Below, piece by piece: positions 37,824 through 47,278 of a stretch of DNA of 64,000 nt. The DNA is taken from NCBI GenBank assembly GCA_016708845.1, contig JADJFB010000015.1, forward strand, positions 1 through 64,000, given 5' to 3'. Source of the DNA: Bacteroidota bacterium (GTDB taxonomy: Bacteria; Bacteroidota; Bacteroidia; B-17B0; Aurantibacillaceae). The position numbers were made by a program, and so were the translations under genes. The first letter of the stretch is position 1. Each line of letters opens with the position of its first letter. Below the pieces are notes generated by a model. That model saw only the letters and a program-made list of their open reading frames with translations, made no database searches and was not told where the DNA came from.

Positions 37824-38876
37824 TTAAGCTACTGTAATTGTTTTGTCTAAATAAACGTCTTGAATCGTATTTAATAATTCAACACCTTCTTTCATTGGTT
37901 TTTGGAAAGCTTTACGTCCCGAAATTAATCCTTGTCCACCACCACGTTTATTGATAACCGCTGTAGTAACTGCTTCAGATAAATCAGAAGCACCTTTACT
38001 TTCGCCACCACTATTAATTAAACCAACTTTACCCATATAACAGTTTGCTACTTGGTAACGGCATAAATCAATTGGATGATCAGTCGTTAATTCAGAATAA
38101 ACTTTAGCGTGAGTTTTTCCGTAGTTTAAAGCATTGTAACCGCCGTTTTTATCAGACATTTTTTGTTTGATAATGTCTGCTTGAATCGTAACTCCTAAAT
38201 GATTTGCTTGAGATGATAAATCGGCAGCTGTATGGTAATCAACACCATCTTTTTTGAAGGCATTATTACGAGTATAGCACCATAAAATAGTTGCCATACC
38301 TAATTGATGAGCGCGTTCAAAAGCACGAGCAACTTCAATAATTTGTCTGTTAGATTCTGGAGCGCCAAAATAAATGGTTGCACCAACTGCTACAGCGCCC
38401 ATGTTATAAGCATCTTCAACAGTACCAAACATTATTTGGTCAAATTTATTTGGGTAAGAAATAAATTCGTTATGATTAATTTTTACAATAAAAGGAATTT
38501 TGTGAGCGTATTTTCTTGCAACAGAACCTAATACACCATAAGTTGACGCAACAGCGTTACAACCACCCTCAATAGCTAATTTTACAATGTTTTCGCTATC
38601 AAAATAAATAGGGTTAGGCGCAAAAGAAGCACCAGCGCTATGCTCAATACCTTGATCTACAGGTAAAATACTCATGTAACCTGTGTTTGCTAATCTACCA
38701 TTTCCGTATAGTTGAGCAAGGCTTCTTAATACTTGAGGGTTACGATTACTATAAACAAATGTTTGATCTATAAAGTTTGAGTTTGGCGTTACAATATGAT
38801 CTTTAGATATTGTTTTACAAGTATGATTTAATAAACTATCAGCTTGCGCTCCTAATAAGTCGGTAATTTTTGACAT
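37824..38876 (-). CDS. fbaB: Class I fructose-bisphosphate aldolase (FbaB/DhnA type)
   Basis: A 350-residue TIM-barrel aldolase of the archaeal/FbaB type that cleaves fructose 1,6-bisphosphate in glycolysis and gluconeogenesis. The motifs LPVDQGIEHSAG, PFIVKINHNEF, the phosphate-binding LINSGGESKG and the RGGGQGLISGRKAFQKP region are characteristic. The Schiff-base lysine should be the Lys in the KVGLINSGGE segment or a nearby barrel strand; I cannot assign it by eye. It is separated from the upstream signalling operon by a strong terminator. Confidence 0.9.
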   Translation of the reverse strand: MSKITDLLGAQADSLLNHTCKTISKDHIVTPNSNFIDQTFVYSNRNPQVLRSLAQLYGNGRLANTGYMSILPVDQGIEHSAGASFAPNPIYFDSENIVKLAIEGGCNAVASTYGVLGSVARKYAHKIPFIVKINHNEFISYPNKFDQIMFGTVEDAYNMGAVAVGATIYFGAPESNRQIIEVARAFERAHQLGMATILWCYTRNNAFKKDGVDYHTAADLSSQANHLGVTIQADIIKQKMSDKNGGYNALNYGKTHAKVYSELTTDHPIDLCRYQVANCYMGKVGLINSGGESKGASDLSEAVTTAVINKRGGGQGLISGRKAFQKPMKEGVELLNTIQDVYLDKTITVA

Positions 38877-38934
38877 AAATAATTTCTTTTTTTAGAGACC
38901 ACAAATTTAATGAAATATTGGTTAAATTCCATAA

Positions 38935-38958
38935 AAAACCCCGAAATTTCGGGGTTTT
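38935..38958 (-). terminator. Terminator of the SiaABC-like operon
   Basis: AAAACCCCGAAATTTCGGGGTTTT is a perfect 12-bp self-complementary palindrome located between siaC-like and the aldolase gene. Confidence 0.85.
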
Positions 38959-38979
38959 ATAAACATCGTAATATTAAAA

Positions 38980-39360
38980 TTACTCAGCTACTTGTACCAT
39001 TTTAAATGGAATATTGATAATTGCTTGGTAATCTTCACCAGCTTCTAGCATATCTTCATCATCTTCTTCATAATGCCAGTTGATAGTAACTGCACTTCCA
39101 CCTTTATGAATAGCTTCTAATTTTTTGAATACATCTAAAATACATTTAGAAGAACTTGTGTTGAAATATTCTAATTGAATGTTTACAGTAGTTGTTGGCT
39201 TAGATGCTGAAGAATACTTGTCTAAAGCGTCAACTAATGGTTTGTAAAACTCAATTGAATTTTCAGGGATTGAACGTCCTTTAATTTCTAATAAACCGCC
39301 TTGAATATCAAATGATATAGTTGGTGTTTTTGGCGTGCCTTCGATAGCGTATTTTTCCAT
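38980..39360 (-). CDS. SiaC-family regulatory phosphoprotein (DUF1987)
   Basis: A 126-residue anti-anti-sigma-like protein of the SiaC/DUF1987 family. In Pseudomonas, SiaC is phosphorylated by SiaB and dephosphorylated by the PP2C-type phosphatase SiaA, and only the unphosphorylated form stimulates a diguanylate cyclase. The conserved EYFNTSSSKCILDVF stretch carries Thr68, the same number as the reported phosphosite of P. aeruginosa SiaC. The gene lies 12 nt after siaB-like and ends the operon. Bacteroidota generally have few diguanylate cyclases, so the downstream target here is unknown. Confidence 0.88.
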   Translation of the reverse strand: MEKYAIEGTPKTPTISFDIQGGLLEIKGRSIPENSIEFYKPLVDALDKYSSASKPTTTVNIQLEYFNTSSSKCILDVFKKLEAIHKGGSAVTINWHYEEDDEDMLEAGEDYQAIINIPFKMVQVAE

Positions 39361-39372
39361 AGTGATCTGTTT

Positions 39373-39927
39373 TTATATTAATTGTGGTTGTGTAACTTTT
39401 ATAATAAGTGTAAAGAAAGAAACTTTATTGTCAATTTCCAAAAAATCGTACTCTAATTTTTCACCAGTTTTTCTAGCAATATCAATCATCCCTAATCCGC
39501 CGCCGCCTTTTAAAGACATTTCGCCATTATTTAAAACCGATTTATAGTAATCCTTTAATTGATCTTTATTTAAAGCATTAACTTCATCTAATCTGGTTTT
39601 TAAACCATAAATGTTTTCGTTTAAGATGTAGTTTCCTGTTATAATATTGTAAGAACCTTCATGTTTAGCAATCATAAAAATAGCGCTTCTATTTTTATCG
39701 CCGTTAAAATCGGTTGCATCATCCATGTGATGATAAAGGTTTTGCAAGCATTCAACCAAAACATTATATACTTTTTTCTTGGTTTTTGGCTCCTCTTGCA
39801 TGTTATCCATTTTATTCTCCATAATTTGAAGAATAGAGGTCAACAATTCAGAGGTAATATCTCCTTTAAAAGACAAGAGAATATTATTCTTGTCCATTTT
39901 GTCGTATATATTGAATGCGTCAATCAT
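39373..39927 (-). CDS. SiaB-family protein kinase (DUF6272)
   Basis: A 184-residue GHKL-type protein kinase. The ATP-binding N box is visible in LVECLQNLYHHMDD and the glycine-rich box in KGGGGLGMIDIARKTG, as in anti-sigma-factor-like serine/threonine kinases. Its expected substrate is the SiaC-like protein encoded 12 nt downstream. Together with the SpoIIE phosphatase encoded upstream it forms a kinase/phosphatase pair acting on one phosphoprotein. Confidence 0.85.
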   Translation of the reverse strand: MIDAFNIYDKMDKNNILLSFKGDITSELLTSILQIMENKMDNMQEEPKTKKKVYNVLVECLQNLYHHMDDATDFNGDKNRSAIFMIAKHEGSYNIITGNYILNENIYGLKTRLDEVNALNKDQLKDYYKSVLNNGEMSLKGGGGLGMIDIARKTGEKLEYDFLEIDNKVSFFTLIIKVTQPQLI

Positions 39928-39947
39928 AAGGGATGATTGTAAATCTA

Positions 39948-40808
39948 TTATTTTAATTTAAATGAAATAGTTTGCCCGTTAACTGTGTAAGTAGCGTCGT
40001 CATCACATGCTCCACTACCAAAATCAACGGTTCTTGTTTTAAATCCATCCGGAGTTAAATCTAAACTACCTGAAGTAATAAATTTACAGCTTGATTTTTT
40101 AACCAATGGGTTTGTGATATTTGTTGTAAATGCACGACCTTCTCTGTTTACTCCAGAAGAATTTCCTGTAATTTCATAAACATCATCTGCTTCAGTATTT
40201 GGTGTATTTTGACCTTGTTTTTGAGTTAATGTTTTAGTTCCTTGATAATCAATATTCCATGATCCATTAGTGCAGTGACCATTTAATACTTCACAGGTTA
40301 CAGAAAGAGCATTTGTTCTTGTAATTTTTACTTGACCAGAATATGTAACAGTTCCGTTAACAACAAAATTAACTAAATCTACTGTAACCGTATTATTAAA
40401 CGCAGACCATCTTTTTGCAGTTGTGATTTTTAAAGACCCCGTTCTTGGAATCCCATCATTTCCTAAGAAACCTGGAAGGTATTTTAATTCAAAAGTAACA
40501 GGTCCATTATCATAAAAACCATCAGCATTAGCATCAATGGTATCATTTGCACTAGGCGTAATCGTTGGATTTCCAATAGCTCCTAAAATAAGAAATGAAT
40601 CTAAGGCAGCCGTTGTTCTTTTAATACCGTTTTCTTGAATACCTTTTTCTGAAACAACGGGCTGAATAGCCATAAATTGCTGTTCGCAAATTGCATTATC
40701 TACAACAGACTGAGACTCATTATCTACTTCCGTTTTCTTTTTACAAGAATTTAATGTAATAATCGATGCTACGATTAAAAGAGAGGCTATAATGTTACTT
40801 TTTTTCAT
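39948..40808 (-). CDS. Lipoprotein of unknown function within the signalling operon
   Basis: A lipoprotein of 286 residues. I chose the ATG at 40806-40808, which gives a lipobox (MKKSNIIASLLIVASIITLNSC) immediately followed by KKK; an upstream ATG at 40862 adds 18 non-signal residues. The body is beta-rich with three or four Cys in the C-terminal half and ends in the pattern TVDFGSGACDDDATYTVNGQ. Comparable lipoproteins occur in Bacteroidota but I know no function. It lies 20 nt upstream of siaB-like, inside the operon, and might present a ligand to the sensor (inference only). Confidence 0.6.
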   Translation of the reverse strand: MKKSNIIASLLIVASIITLNSCKKKTEVDNESQSVVDNAICEQQFMAIQPVVSEKGIQENGIKRTTAALDSFLILGAIGNPTITPSANDTIDANADGFYDNGPVTFELKYLPGFLGNDGIPRTGSLKITTAKRWSAFNNTVTVDLVNFVVNGTVTYSGQVKITRTNALSVTCEVLNGHCTNGSWNIDYQGTKTLTQKQGQNTPNTEADDVYEITGNSSGVNREGRAFTTNITNPLVKKSSCKFITSGSLDLTPDGFKTRTVDFGSGACDDDATYTVNGQTISFKLK

Positions 40809-40907
40809 TTTATTTAGTTTTTTCGACCAATTAGGCAAATAAGATGCCAAATTATAAATCAAATATAAAAAAATATTTTATCTAAAAAACACTTTTTTAT
40901 TTTTTTT

Positions 40908-43900
40908 TTAAACTTTTATTCCAATCACCAAAACGTCATCAATTTGTTCGAAATTACCTTTCCATTCGTTAAACTGATTCTCTAACTCCTTTTGTTGTTC
41001 AGCAATACTGTATTGATGAACCGATTTTAAATTATCATGAAACTGACGAACCATAAATTTCTTGCCTTTTGGTCCACCAAACTGATCGGCATAGCCATCT
41101 GTTGACATATACACACAATCATTTTTTTGTAATTGGCGTTTATGAGTTGTAAATATTCTTTCCGAATCTAGTTGTGCCCCACCTACAGGATATTTATTAC
41201 CATCTATTTTTTCTATTTCTCCTTCATCGTTTATGATAACTAATCCTCTAAATGCTCCAGCCCATAAACATTCTCTGGTTTCTGTATTCAAGGCCATCAT
41301 GGCCACATCCATCCCATCATTCGTATTCACATCGTTATGTCCTTGTTTTAAAGCTCCTTGAACCCCTTTATGAAGTTCTTCTAATATTTTTCCTGGATCG
41401 GAAAATCCTTTTTCGGATACAATTTGATTTAATAAATTGTGACCAATCATACTCATAAATGCTCCAGGTACACCATGCCCTGTGCAATCTACAACAGCAA
41501 TGATTTTATAATCACCTTTTTCTCCGAACCAATAAAAATCGCCGCTTACGATATCTTTTGGTTTATATAAAATAAATGCATTTTTTAACTTCGAGAAAAT
41601 TAAATCTTTGGATGGTAAAATAGCTTCTTGAATACGTTTTGCATATTCGATGCTACTTGTTATGTCTCTGTTTTTCTCTGCTAATTCTTTTGTTCTTTCA
41701 GATACTTTATTTTCAAGAATCTTATTTTCTTTTTTAATAATATTAGTTCTATACCTGAAAAATCCAACTACAGATGCAAAAACCACAATTCCTGCAATTA
41801 TGTAAAACCATAATGTTTTCCACCAAGGTGGAATTACTTTAATGGTAATCTCATAAGGAGTTTCACTCCAAACCCCATCACTATTAATCGCTTTAATTTT
41901 AAAGATGTAAATGCCGCCAGGAAGTTCTGTATAAGATGCGTATCTAACATCAGAAGGTGCAGACCAATCTCGGTCATAACCTTCTAGTATATACATGAAC
42001 TTATTTTTTTTCGAGTGATATATAATCTAGTGTAACAAACTGAAACGTAAAATAATTTTCTTTATAGGATAGTTCTATATTTTTTTTGAAAATGATACTA
42101 CTATCCGTTTTTACTTCTTTCCCCTGTCTGCCAAAAGAATAGATATACGAATTAGGAGTAACATTATTTTCTTTAATGTCTTTTGGATCAAAGTAATTTA
42201 AACCTGAAATGCCACCTACTAAGATTTTACCATCTTTGCATAAATAGGATGCACCTTGATTAAATTCCCGCGCTTGAATTCCATCTTTTGTATTGTAATT
42301 TTTGAAGGCGCTTCCATTAATGTTCTCAATGTTTGGATTAAACTTAGTTAAACCAAAGTTAGAGGGAAGCCAAAGGTTATTATTTTTATCAGGAACAACA
42401 TCATAGATATAACTGTTTGGTAAGCCATCTTTTTCACTATAAACCGTAAATTGCTTTGTTTTAAAATCAAATTTATTTAAGCCATTGCTTGTCCCTAACC
42501 AATAAATTCCCTTTTTTATCTTTGTATATATTATTAATAGAATTTGAACTTATAGAATTTTTATTTTCAAGATGTTTAAACACTGAAACTAAAGGCCTAT
42601 CAATGCTGTTAACAAAGTTTAAAATACATAAGCCGCCATTTAATGTTCCAACCCAAATGGTGTTATCCTCTTTGTTTTCAAAAATACAATATACCGTATT
42701 AGAAGTTAGTCCATTTGATTCATTAAATTGTTTATAGTCTAATGTGTTTGGATTTATAGCAAATAAGCCAGCATCGAATGTACCAGCCCAAACTGTACCG
42801 TTTTTATCTTGAATTAATTTGGTAATTGTTCCAATTTTGCTATTGTCGCTGAGTGTTTTTTTAGTGGTTTTTGTTTTTGGATTATAAATAATAATTCCTT
42901 GCCCGTACGTTCCAATCCAAATATTACCTTCTTTATCTTCTAATAAACTTAAAACTGTTTTTGCTTGATTTTTATTGATGATGTCTGAAGCGTTAGTGAA
43001 TTTAGTGTCATTATGTTTTAAAATAAATAAACCGTCTTCTGTGCCTACCAAAATTGTTTTATCGTTAGTTTGTAAAACAGAATAAATAAAATCATTTGTT
43101 AGCCCATTGGTTAAATTATATAATGGAAATTTTATAGAAGAGGAGAAGTAAATATTAATTCCTTTCTCTTGAGTACCGATCCAAAGATTATTTCGCTTAT
43201 CAGAAAGTAATACAGCTATTTTATTATCTGAAAGTGAGTTTTGATCGAGTTGATTATTACTATGAAGGTCGTAAGTTGAAGTATGCGTGTTATATTTAAT
43301 TAAACCGCCCCATGTTCCAATCCAAATATCAACTCGTTTTTATCTTTTGCATAGGATATAATTCGATTATTATACTTTGAATCAGCGCCTTCTCCAAAGT
43401 TTAATACTTTAACGAATTTGTTCTCTAATGGGTTAAAAACGAGAACTCCTTCATCAGAACCACCAGATATTACCATTTGCTTCAGTAATACATCTTAAAT
43501 TAAACCTCTCATTTGAGTTGCCTGAAGACAACGAACCTGAAATAACGTCAGGGATATCATAATTAACTAATGTTTTTGAGTCTGCTTTATACTCAAATAA
43601 TCCATTGCCAAATGATGCAATAAATATTCTGTTTTTTGAATTTTTAAAAATAAACTTCAAGTCTGTTGCAGATATATTATTACATTTAATATGATTAAAT
43701 TGATTCGTAGATTTATTAAATAAGTTTAAGCCATCTTCTGTAGCAATTAATAATTCATTATCATTTAATTCTTCAATATGTCTAACTGAGTTGCTTGAAA
43801 TTTTTTTTGAGCCTAAGCCCGATTTATAGTTTGTAAATGTTTCAGTGTATTTATTAAAAACAGACATACCTCCGTCATTTGTTCCAATGTATATCTTCCC

Positions 43901-44167
43901 AAGTTTATCTTCAAACATGCAATTAATGTCGTTTGAAGAAACTGCCGTTTTTGAATTTTGGTTTGTTTTGAAGGTTTTAATATGATAACCATCATATCTA
44001 TTTAAACCGTCCTGCGTACCAATCCAAATAAAGTCTTGGGAATCTTGGAAAATAGTTTTTACATAAACTGCAGACAATCCTCGTCAATACTTAAACGTTT
44101 GAATTTGATATTTTGAGCATAGCCAAAAGAAATTGCTAATAGAAATATTAGCGAACACAAAAACATT
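40908..44167 (-). CDS. SiaA-like sensor phosphatase: propeller, Y_Y_Y, membrane helix, SpoIIE (several frameshifts)
   Basis: A protein of about 1090 residues. A signal peptide (MFLCSLIFLLAISFGYAQ) is followed by two-component-regulator propeller repeats (DFIWIGTQDGLNRYDG, NIWIGTYGQGIIIYN, TIWVGTLNGGLCI), a Y_Y_Y domain (YILEGYDRDWS), one membrane helix (TLWFYIIAGIVVFASVVGFF), a helix with EKNRDITSSIEYAKRIQEAI and a SpoIIE PP2C domain. The phosphatase metal motifs are VSGDFYWF, VDCTGHGVPGAFMS, DGMDVAMM and STDGYADQFGG. It should dephosphorylate the SiaC-like protein. Frame breaks occur near 44085, 43465, 43335, 42510 and 42005; at least three are A-run errors. The catalytic part (40908-41996) is unbroken. 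Confidence 0.8.
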
Positions 44168-44268
44168 TTTATCTTTTGGTTGTTTTCTAAAAACATAACA
44201 AGTGTATAAATTTAATAAAAATTGTAAACGATTGTTATTTTTTATATTCTTGTATAAATTAACATATA

Positions 44269-44934
44269 GTGGATTTAAAGAACAGAAAAGATGTCGTTTT
44301 TTTAGTTTTAGCGGGTTTCTTTATTACTAATGCTATTGTAGCCGAATTAATTGGAGGTAAATTGGTTCAGTTTTTTGGCTTATTTACCCAAAGCATAGGT
44401 ATTATACTGTGGCCAGTCATATTTTTATTAACAGATTTGATTAATGAGTATTATGGTAAAGACGGCGTTAGAAAACTAACCTACATCACGGTTGGTTTAA
44501 TTTCGTTTACTTTTATTGTTCTTTCTGTGGCTTTAAGTATTCCCGCCACTTCCTTTTCTCCAGTTTCGGATAGTGTGTTTAATACTATTTTCGGACAATC
44601 GCAGTGGATTATTGTTGGTAGTATTATTGCGTTTTTATTATCTCAATTAGTGGATGTTTATGTGTTTTGGCTGTTTAAAAAAGCCACGGGCGACAAGCAT
44701 ATTTGGTTGAGAGCAACTGGTAGTACCATGGTGAGTCAACTTATTGATACTTTTGTAGTGCAGTTTATTGCTTTTGTATTGCCAGGTAAATGGCCTTTTT
44801 CTGAATTTTTGGAAAATGCAAGTTGGGGTTATGCATTTAAACTATTAGTGGCTTTGGCTTTAATACCAATGATTTACCTTGGACATTATGTTATTGGTAA
44901 GTATTTGAAGAAGCATACAACAGTTACTATTTAA
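44269..44934 (+). CDS. Queuosine precursor transporter (YhhQ/VUT family)
   Basis: A 221-residue membrane protein with about six hydrophobic segments. The VUT/YhhQ family motifs are present: NAIVAELIGGKLVQ at the start, LLTDLINEYYGKDGVRK after helix 2 and the SQLIDTFVVQFIAF segment. YhhQ imports queuine precursors such as preQ0 or preQ1 for tRNA queuosine. The start is a GTG at 44269. The gene converges with a VanX-like gene; queD lies 0.7 kb away, which supports a queuosine role. Confidence 0.85.
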   Translation: MDLKNRKDVVFLVLAGFFITNAIVAELIGGKLVQFFGLFTQSIGIILWPVIFLLTDLINEYYGKDGVRKLTYITVGLISFTFIVLSVALSIPATSFSPVSDSVFNTIFGQSQWIIVGSIIAFLLSQLVDVYVFWLFKKATGDKHIWLRATGSTMVSQLIDTFVVQFIAFVLPGKWPFSEFLENASWGYAFKLLVALALIPMIYLGHYVIGKYLKKHTTVTI

Positions 44935-45673
44935 TCACTCAATCAACTCATACCTCGCTGCTGCAGTAACTTTATTCGTAGCATTAAAATGCCACCATTC
45001 GGAGGTAATAGTTGTAAAGCCTGCTTTCATCATCACCGTTCTTAGTAATAAACGATTGTTTAGTGCTTCTTGAGATAATTTTCCATTTTCAACAAATTCC
45101 TTTTCTCGTTTAGGTTCACTTAATTCTCCAAAAAAATCGAAAGCTGTTCCCATATTTAATAGCACATCGTTATCTCCAATAATACCAACATCAACAGCAG
45201 CACCATAATTGTGTAATGAAATATCCGAAGGATGAGCCAGGTAATTAATTTTATCTTTTGCTGGCATATCTAATTCGTCCCACATTTGTTTTTGAATATG
45301 TAAAGGTCTTACAGCATCAAATACAATGAGGTGATAATTTGGATATTGACTATTTAAAAACTGCTGAGCATTACTTAATTTAATAGCCACTTCACATGGT
45401 AAATAACAATTTTGAAGACCATGATATAAATCTTTATTCAAAAATTATGTGAGGTAGAGTAGTGGAGTACCACTGAATATTAGAATCTAAAGAATTAATA
45501 TTAACCAAGTGTTTAGCAATCAACAGACGTTCTAATGCACTGGTATCATGCGTTTTTGTTATAGTCTTAGTAAGTTGTAAAACGGGTTCTTTATTTACAG
45601 CAAAGTTATTTGGTTTGGTGTTGGTTGTACAACTCCAGATTAACAAAGAGAAAACTGCAAACACATATTTCAT
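44935..45673 (-). CDS. D-Ala-D-Ala dipeptidase (VanX/DdpX, M15D) lipoprotein (one frameshift)
   Basis: A peptidase of about 246 residues with a lipoprotein-type signal (MKYVFAVFSLLIWSC). The M15 zinc motifs are visible: SLHNYGAAVDVGI (His and Asp ligands) and SEWWHF (catalytic Glu and third ligand), with the FDAVRPLHIQ substrate-Arg motif. VanX-type enzymes cleave D-Ala-D-Ala, in this context more likely for peptidoglycan turnover than vancomycin resistance, since no vanA/vanH is present. The frame breaks near 45440 at ATTTTT; removing one T continues the frame. Stop overlaps nothing on the left; the start overlaps the queD stop by 1 nt. Confidence 0.83.
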
Positions 45674-46083
45674 TATTTTACTGGATACACCACATAGTTA
45701 CGTGGTGTTTCGTATAAGGTAATTTCCAAATCATATTTGATATCAATCTTCACTCGAAGCAATTCATAAATAACCCGAGCGATATTTTCGGCAGTAGGAT
45801 TTAAGGTTTTAAACTCTACCGTATCTAAATTTAAATTTCGGTGATCAAAGCGTTCTATAATTTCATCTTTAATAATATCATTCAATATTTTTAAATCAAA
45901 TACATAGCCAGTTTGTTCATCAACTTCTCCCACTATTTTTACAATTAAATCGTAATTATGCCCATGATAGTTGGGATTGTTACATAATCCAAATACTTCC
46001 TCATTTGTTTTTTCGTCAAATAAAGGATTATTTAATCGGTGAGCAGAATTAAAATTGGCTTTTCTAAATACGGCGGTTCTCAT
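45673..46083 (-). CDS. queD: 6-carboxytetrahydropterin synthase QueD
   Basis: A 136-residue member of the PTPS/QueD family that converts dihydroneopterin triphosphate to 6-carboxytetrahydropterin, the second step to preQ0. The zinc-binding His residues are in NSAHRLNN and NYHGHNYDL, the catalytic Cys in GLCNNPNYHGH, and RFDHRNLNLD carries the catalytic Asp/His. A role in biopterin synthesis is possible for PTPS homologues, but the nearby YhhQ-type transporter favours queuosine. The 3' end overlaps the VanX-like gene by 1 nt. Confidence 0.9.
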   Translation of the reverse strand: MRTAVFRKANFNSAHRLNNPLFDEKTNEEVFGLCNNPNYHGHNYDLIVKIVGEVDEQTGYVFDLKILNDIIKDEIIERFDHRNLNLDTVEFKTLNPTAENIARVIYELLRVKIDIKYDLEITLYETPRNYVVYPVK

Positions 46084-46150
46084 TTTATTTTGATTACAAT
46101 GAGCGAATATACAACTCCGGATGTGTTTGTATTGATTCGTATATTTATCA

Positions 46151-47215
46151 TTATTTTATGTGTTTACAATAGGTGTCTATCAATTTAATAGCCATTTCAT
46201 CTCCCAAACTATCAGCTTTGTTTAAATCATCACAGGCGCCATGTTTGTCTTTACTAGCAAACTTTACAGCCGCTCTATTTACAAAAGCGCCAGCATAATC
46301 GTATTTTAGTTTAATGGCATAATCAAAATCCTTTAAGGCTTCAACAAACTGCCTGCTTTCGCCTTTTGCTACACCTCTATAATTATAGCTTACAGGATTC
46401 TTAGCATTTAATTTTATGGCAGTATCAAAATCAACAATAGCTCCTGTGTTATCTCTTGTTTCAATTTTGCAAGCCCCACGAGAAATAAGCGCTCCTTCTT
46501 CGTCTGGAAAAGCCTCTAGATACACATTCCAATCGCTAATCGCATTTTTATAATCTCGCAATTCAAACCTTGCTTTGGCCCTTGTTTTGTAGGCGTTGTA
46601 ATTGGGGTTTTCGGCAGGTGCCAATTTTATGGCTTCTGATAATTCTTTAATGCAATAGGCATATTCTTTCATGGCAAAGCGAATCTCTCCTCTTAAATAA
46701 AGCACGTCCATGTATTTTGGTTTCAAATCTATTGCTCTTAAGCAAGCGTCTAAAGCAGGTTTATAGGCTTTGCCATCATACATTAGTTTTGCCTGGTAGT
46801 AAAATAGTTCCGCGTCATCTGTATTTAATGCTGCGGCAGAATCCAATGTGGCTTTAGCTTCTTTAAATTTTTTTGTTTCGTAATACAAAATGCCCATGGT
46901 TTTTTGGCTTTCGTAATTATCTGGCGTTATTTTTTGTGCAGCTTGTAAATCTTTTTCTGCGCCTTTATAATCCTGTGTTTTTAATTTTGCTAGTGCCATT
47001 TTGTTATAAGCTTCTGTATAATCAGGCTTAATTTTAATAGCTTTCTTAAAAAGAGTAATCGCGTCCTTGTATTTGGCAGAGTCCAAAAGCTTACAAGCAT
47101 CCTTATAAATCTCAACTTCAGCAGTTTTGGTAGTGTCTTTTTTTTGAGAGAAACAAAACGTAGAACACAGACAAACGAATATGACTAATATTAATGGTTT
47201 AATACCGTTCATCAA
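46151..47215 (-). CDS. Periplasmic tetratricopeptide repeat protein
   Basis: A 354-residue protein with a signal peptide (PLILVIFVCLCSTFCFSQ) followed by about eight or nine TPR units, for example YKDAITLFKKAIKIKPDYTEAYNK and the AFVNRAAVKFASKDKHGACDDLNKA unit at the end. The TPR consensus Trp/Leu/Gly/Tyr/Ala/Phe/Ala/Pro positions are followed closely. No catalytic domain. It is likely a scaffold for protein-protein interaction in the periplasm; the partner is unknown. Confidence 0.85.
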   Translation of the reverse strand: MMNGIKPLILVIFVCLCSTFCFSQKKDTTKTAEVEIYKDACKLLDSAKYKDAITLFKKAIKIKPDYTEAYNKMALAKLKTQDYKGAEKDLQAAQKITPDNYESQKTMGILYYETKKFKEAKATLDSAAALNTDDAELFYYQAKLMYDGKAYKPALDACLRAIDLKPKYMDVLYLRGEIRFAMKEYAYCIKELSEAIKLAPAENPNYNAYKTRAKARFELRDYKNAISDWNVYLEAFPDEEGALISRGACKIETRDNTGAIVDFDTAIKLNAKNPVSYNYRGVAKGESRQFVEALKDFDYAIKLKYDYAGAFVNRAAVKFASKDKHGACDDLNKADSLGDEMAIKLIDTYCKHIK

Positions 47216-47278
47216 AAAATATTTTGTTTTTTGTTTTGGATGACTAAATTTACGTAAACAATTTAAATATTAAAAACT

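Noticed and set aside
44935..45673. Vancomycin resistance determinant
   Set aside because: VanX-type motifs are present, but vanA/vanH/vanR/vanS genes are absent and the protein is a lipoprotein; a peptidoglycan turnover role is more likely.
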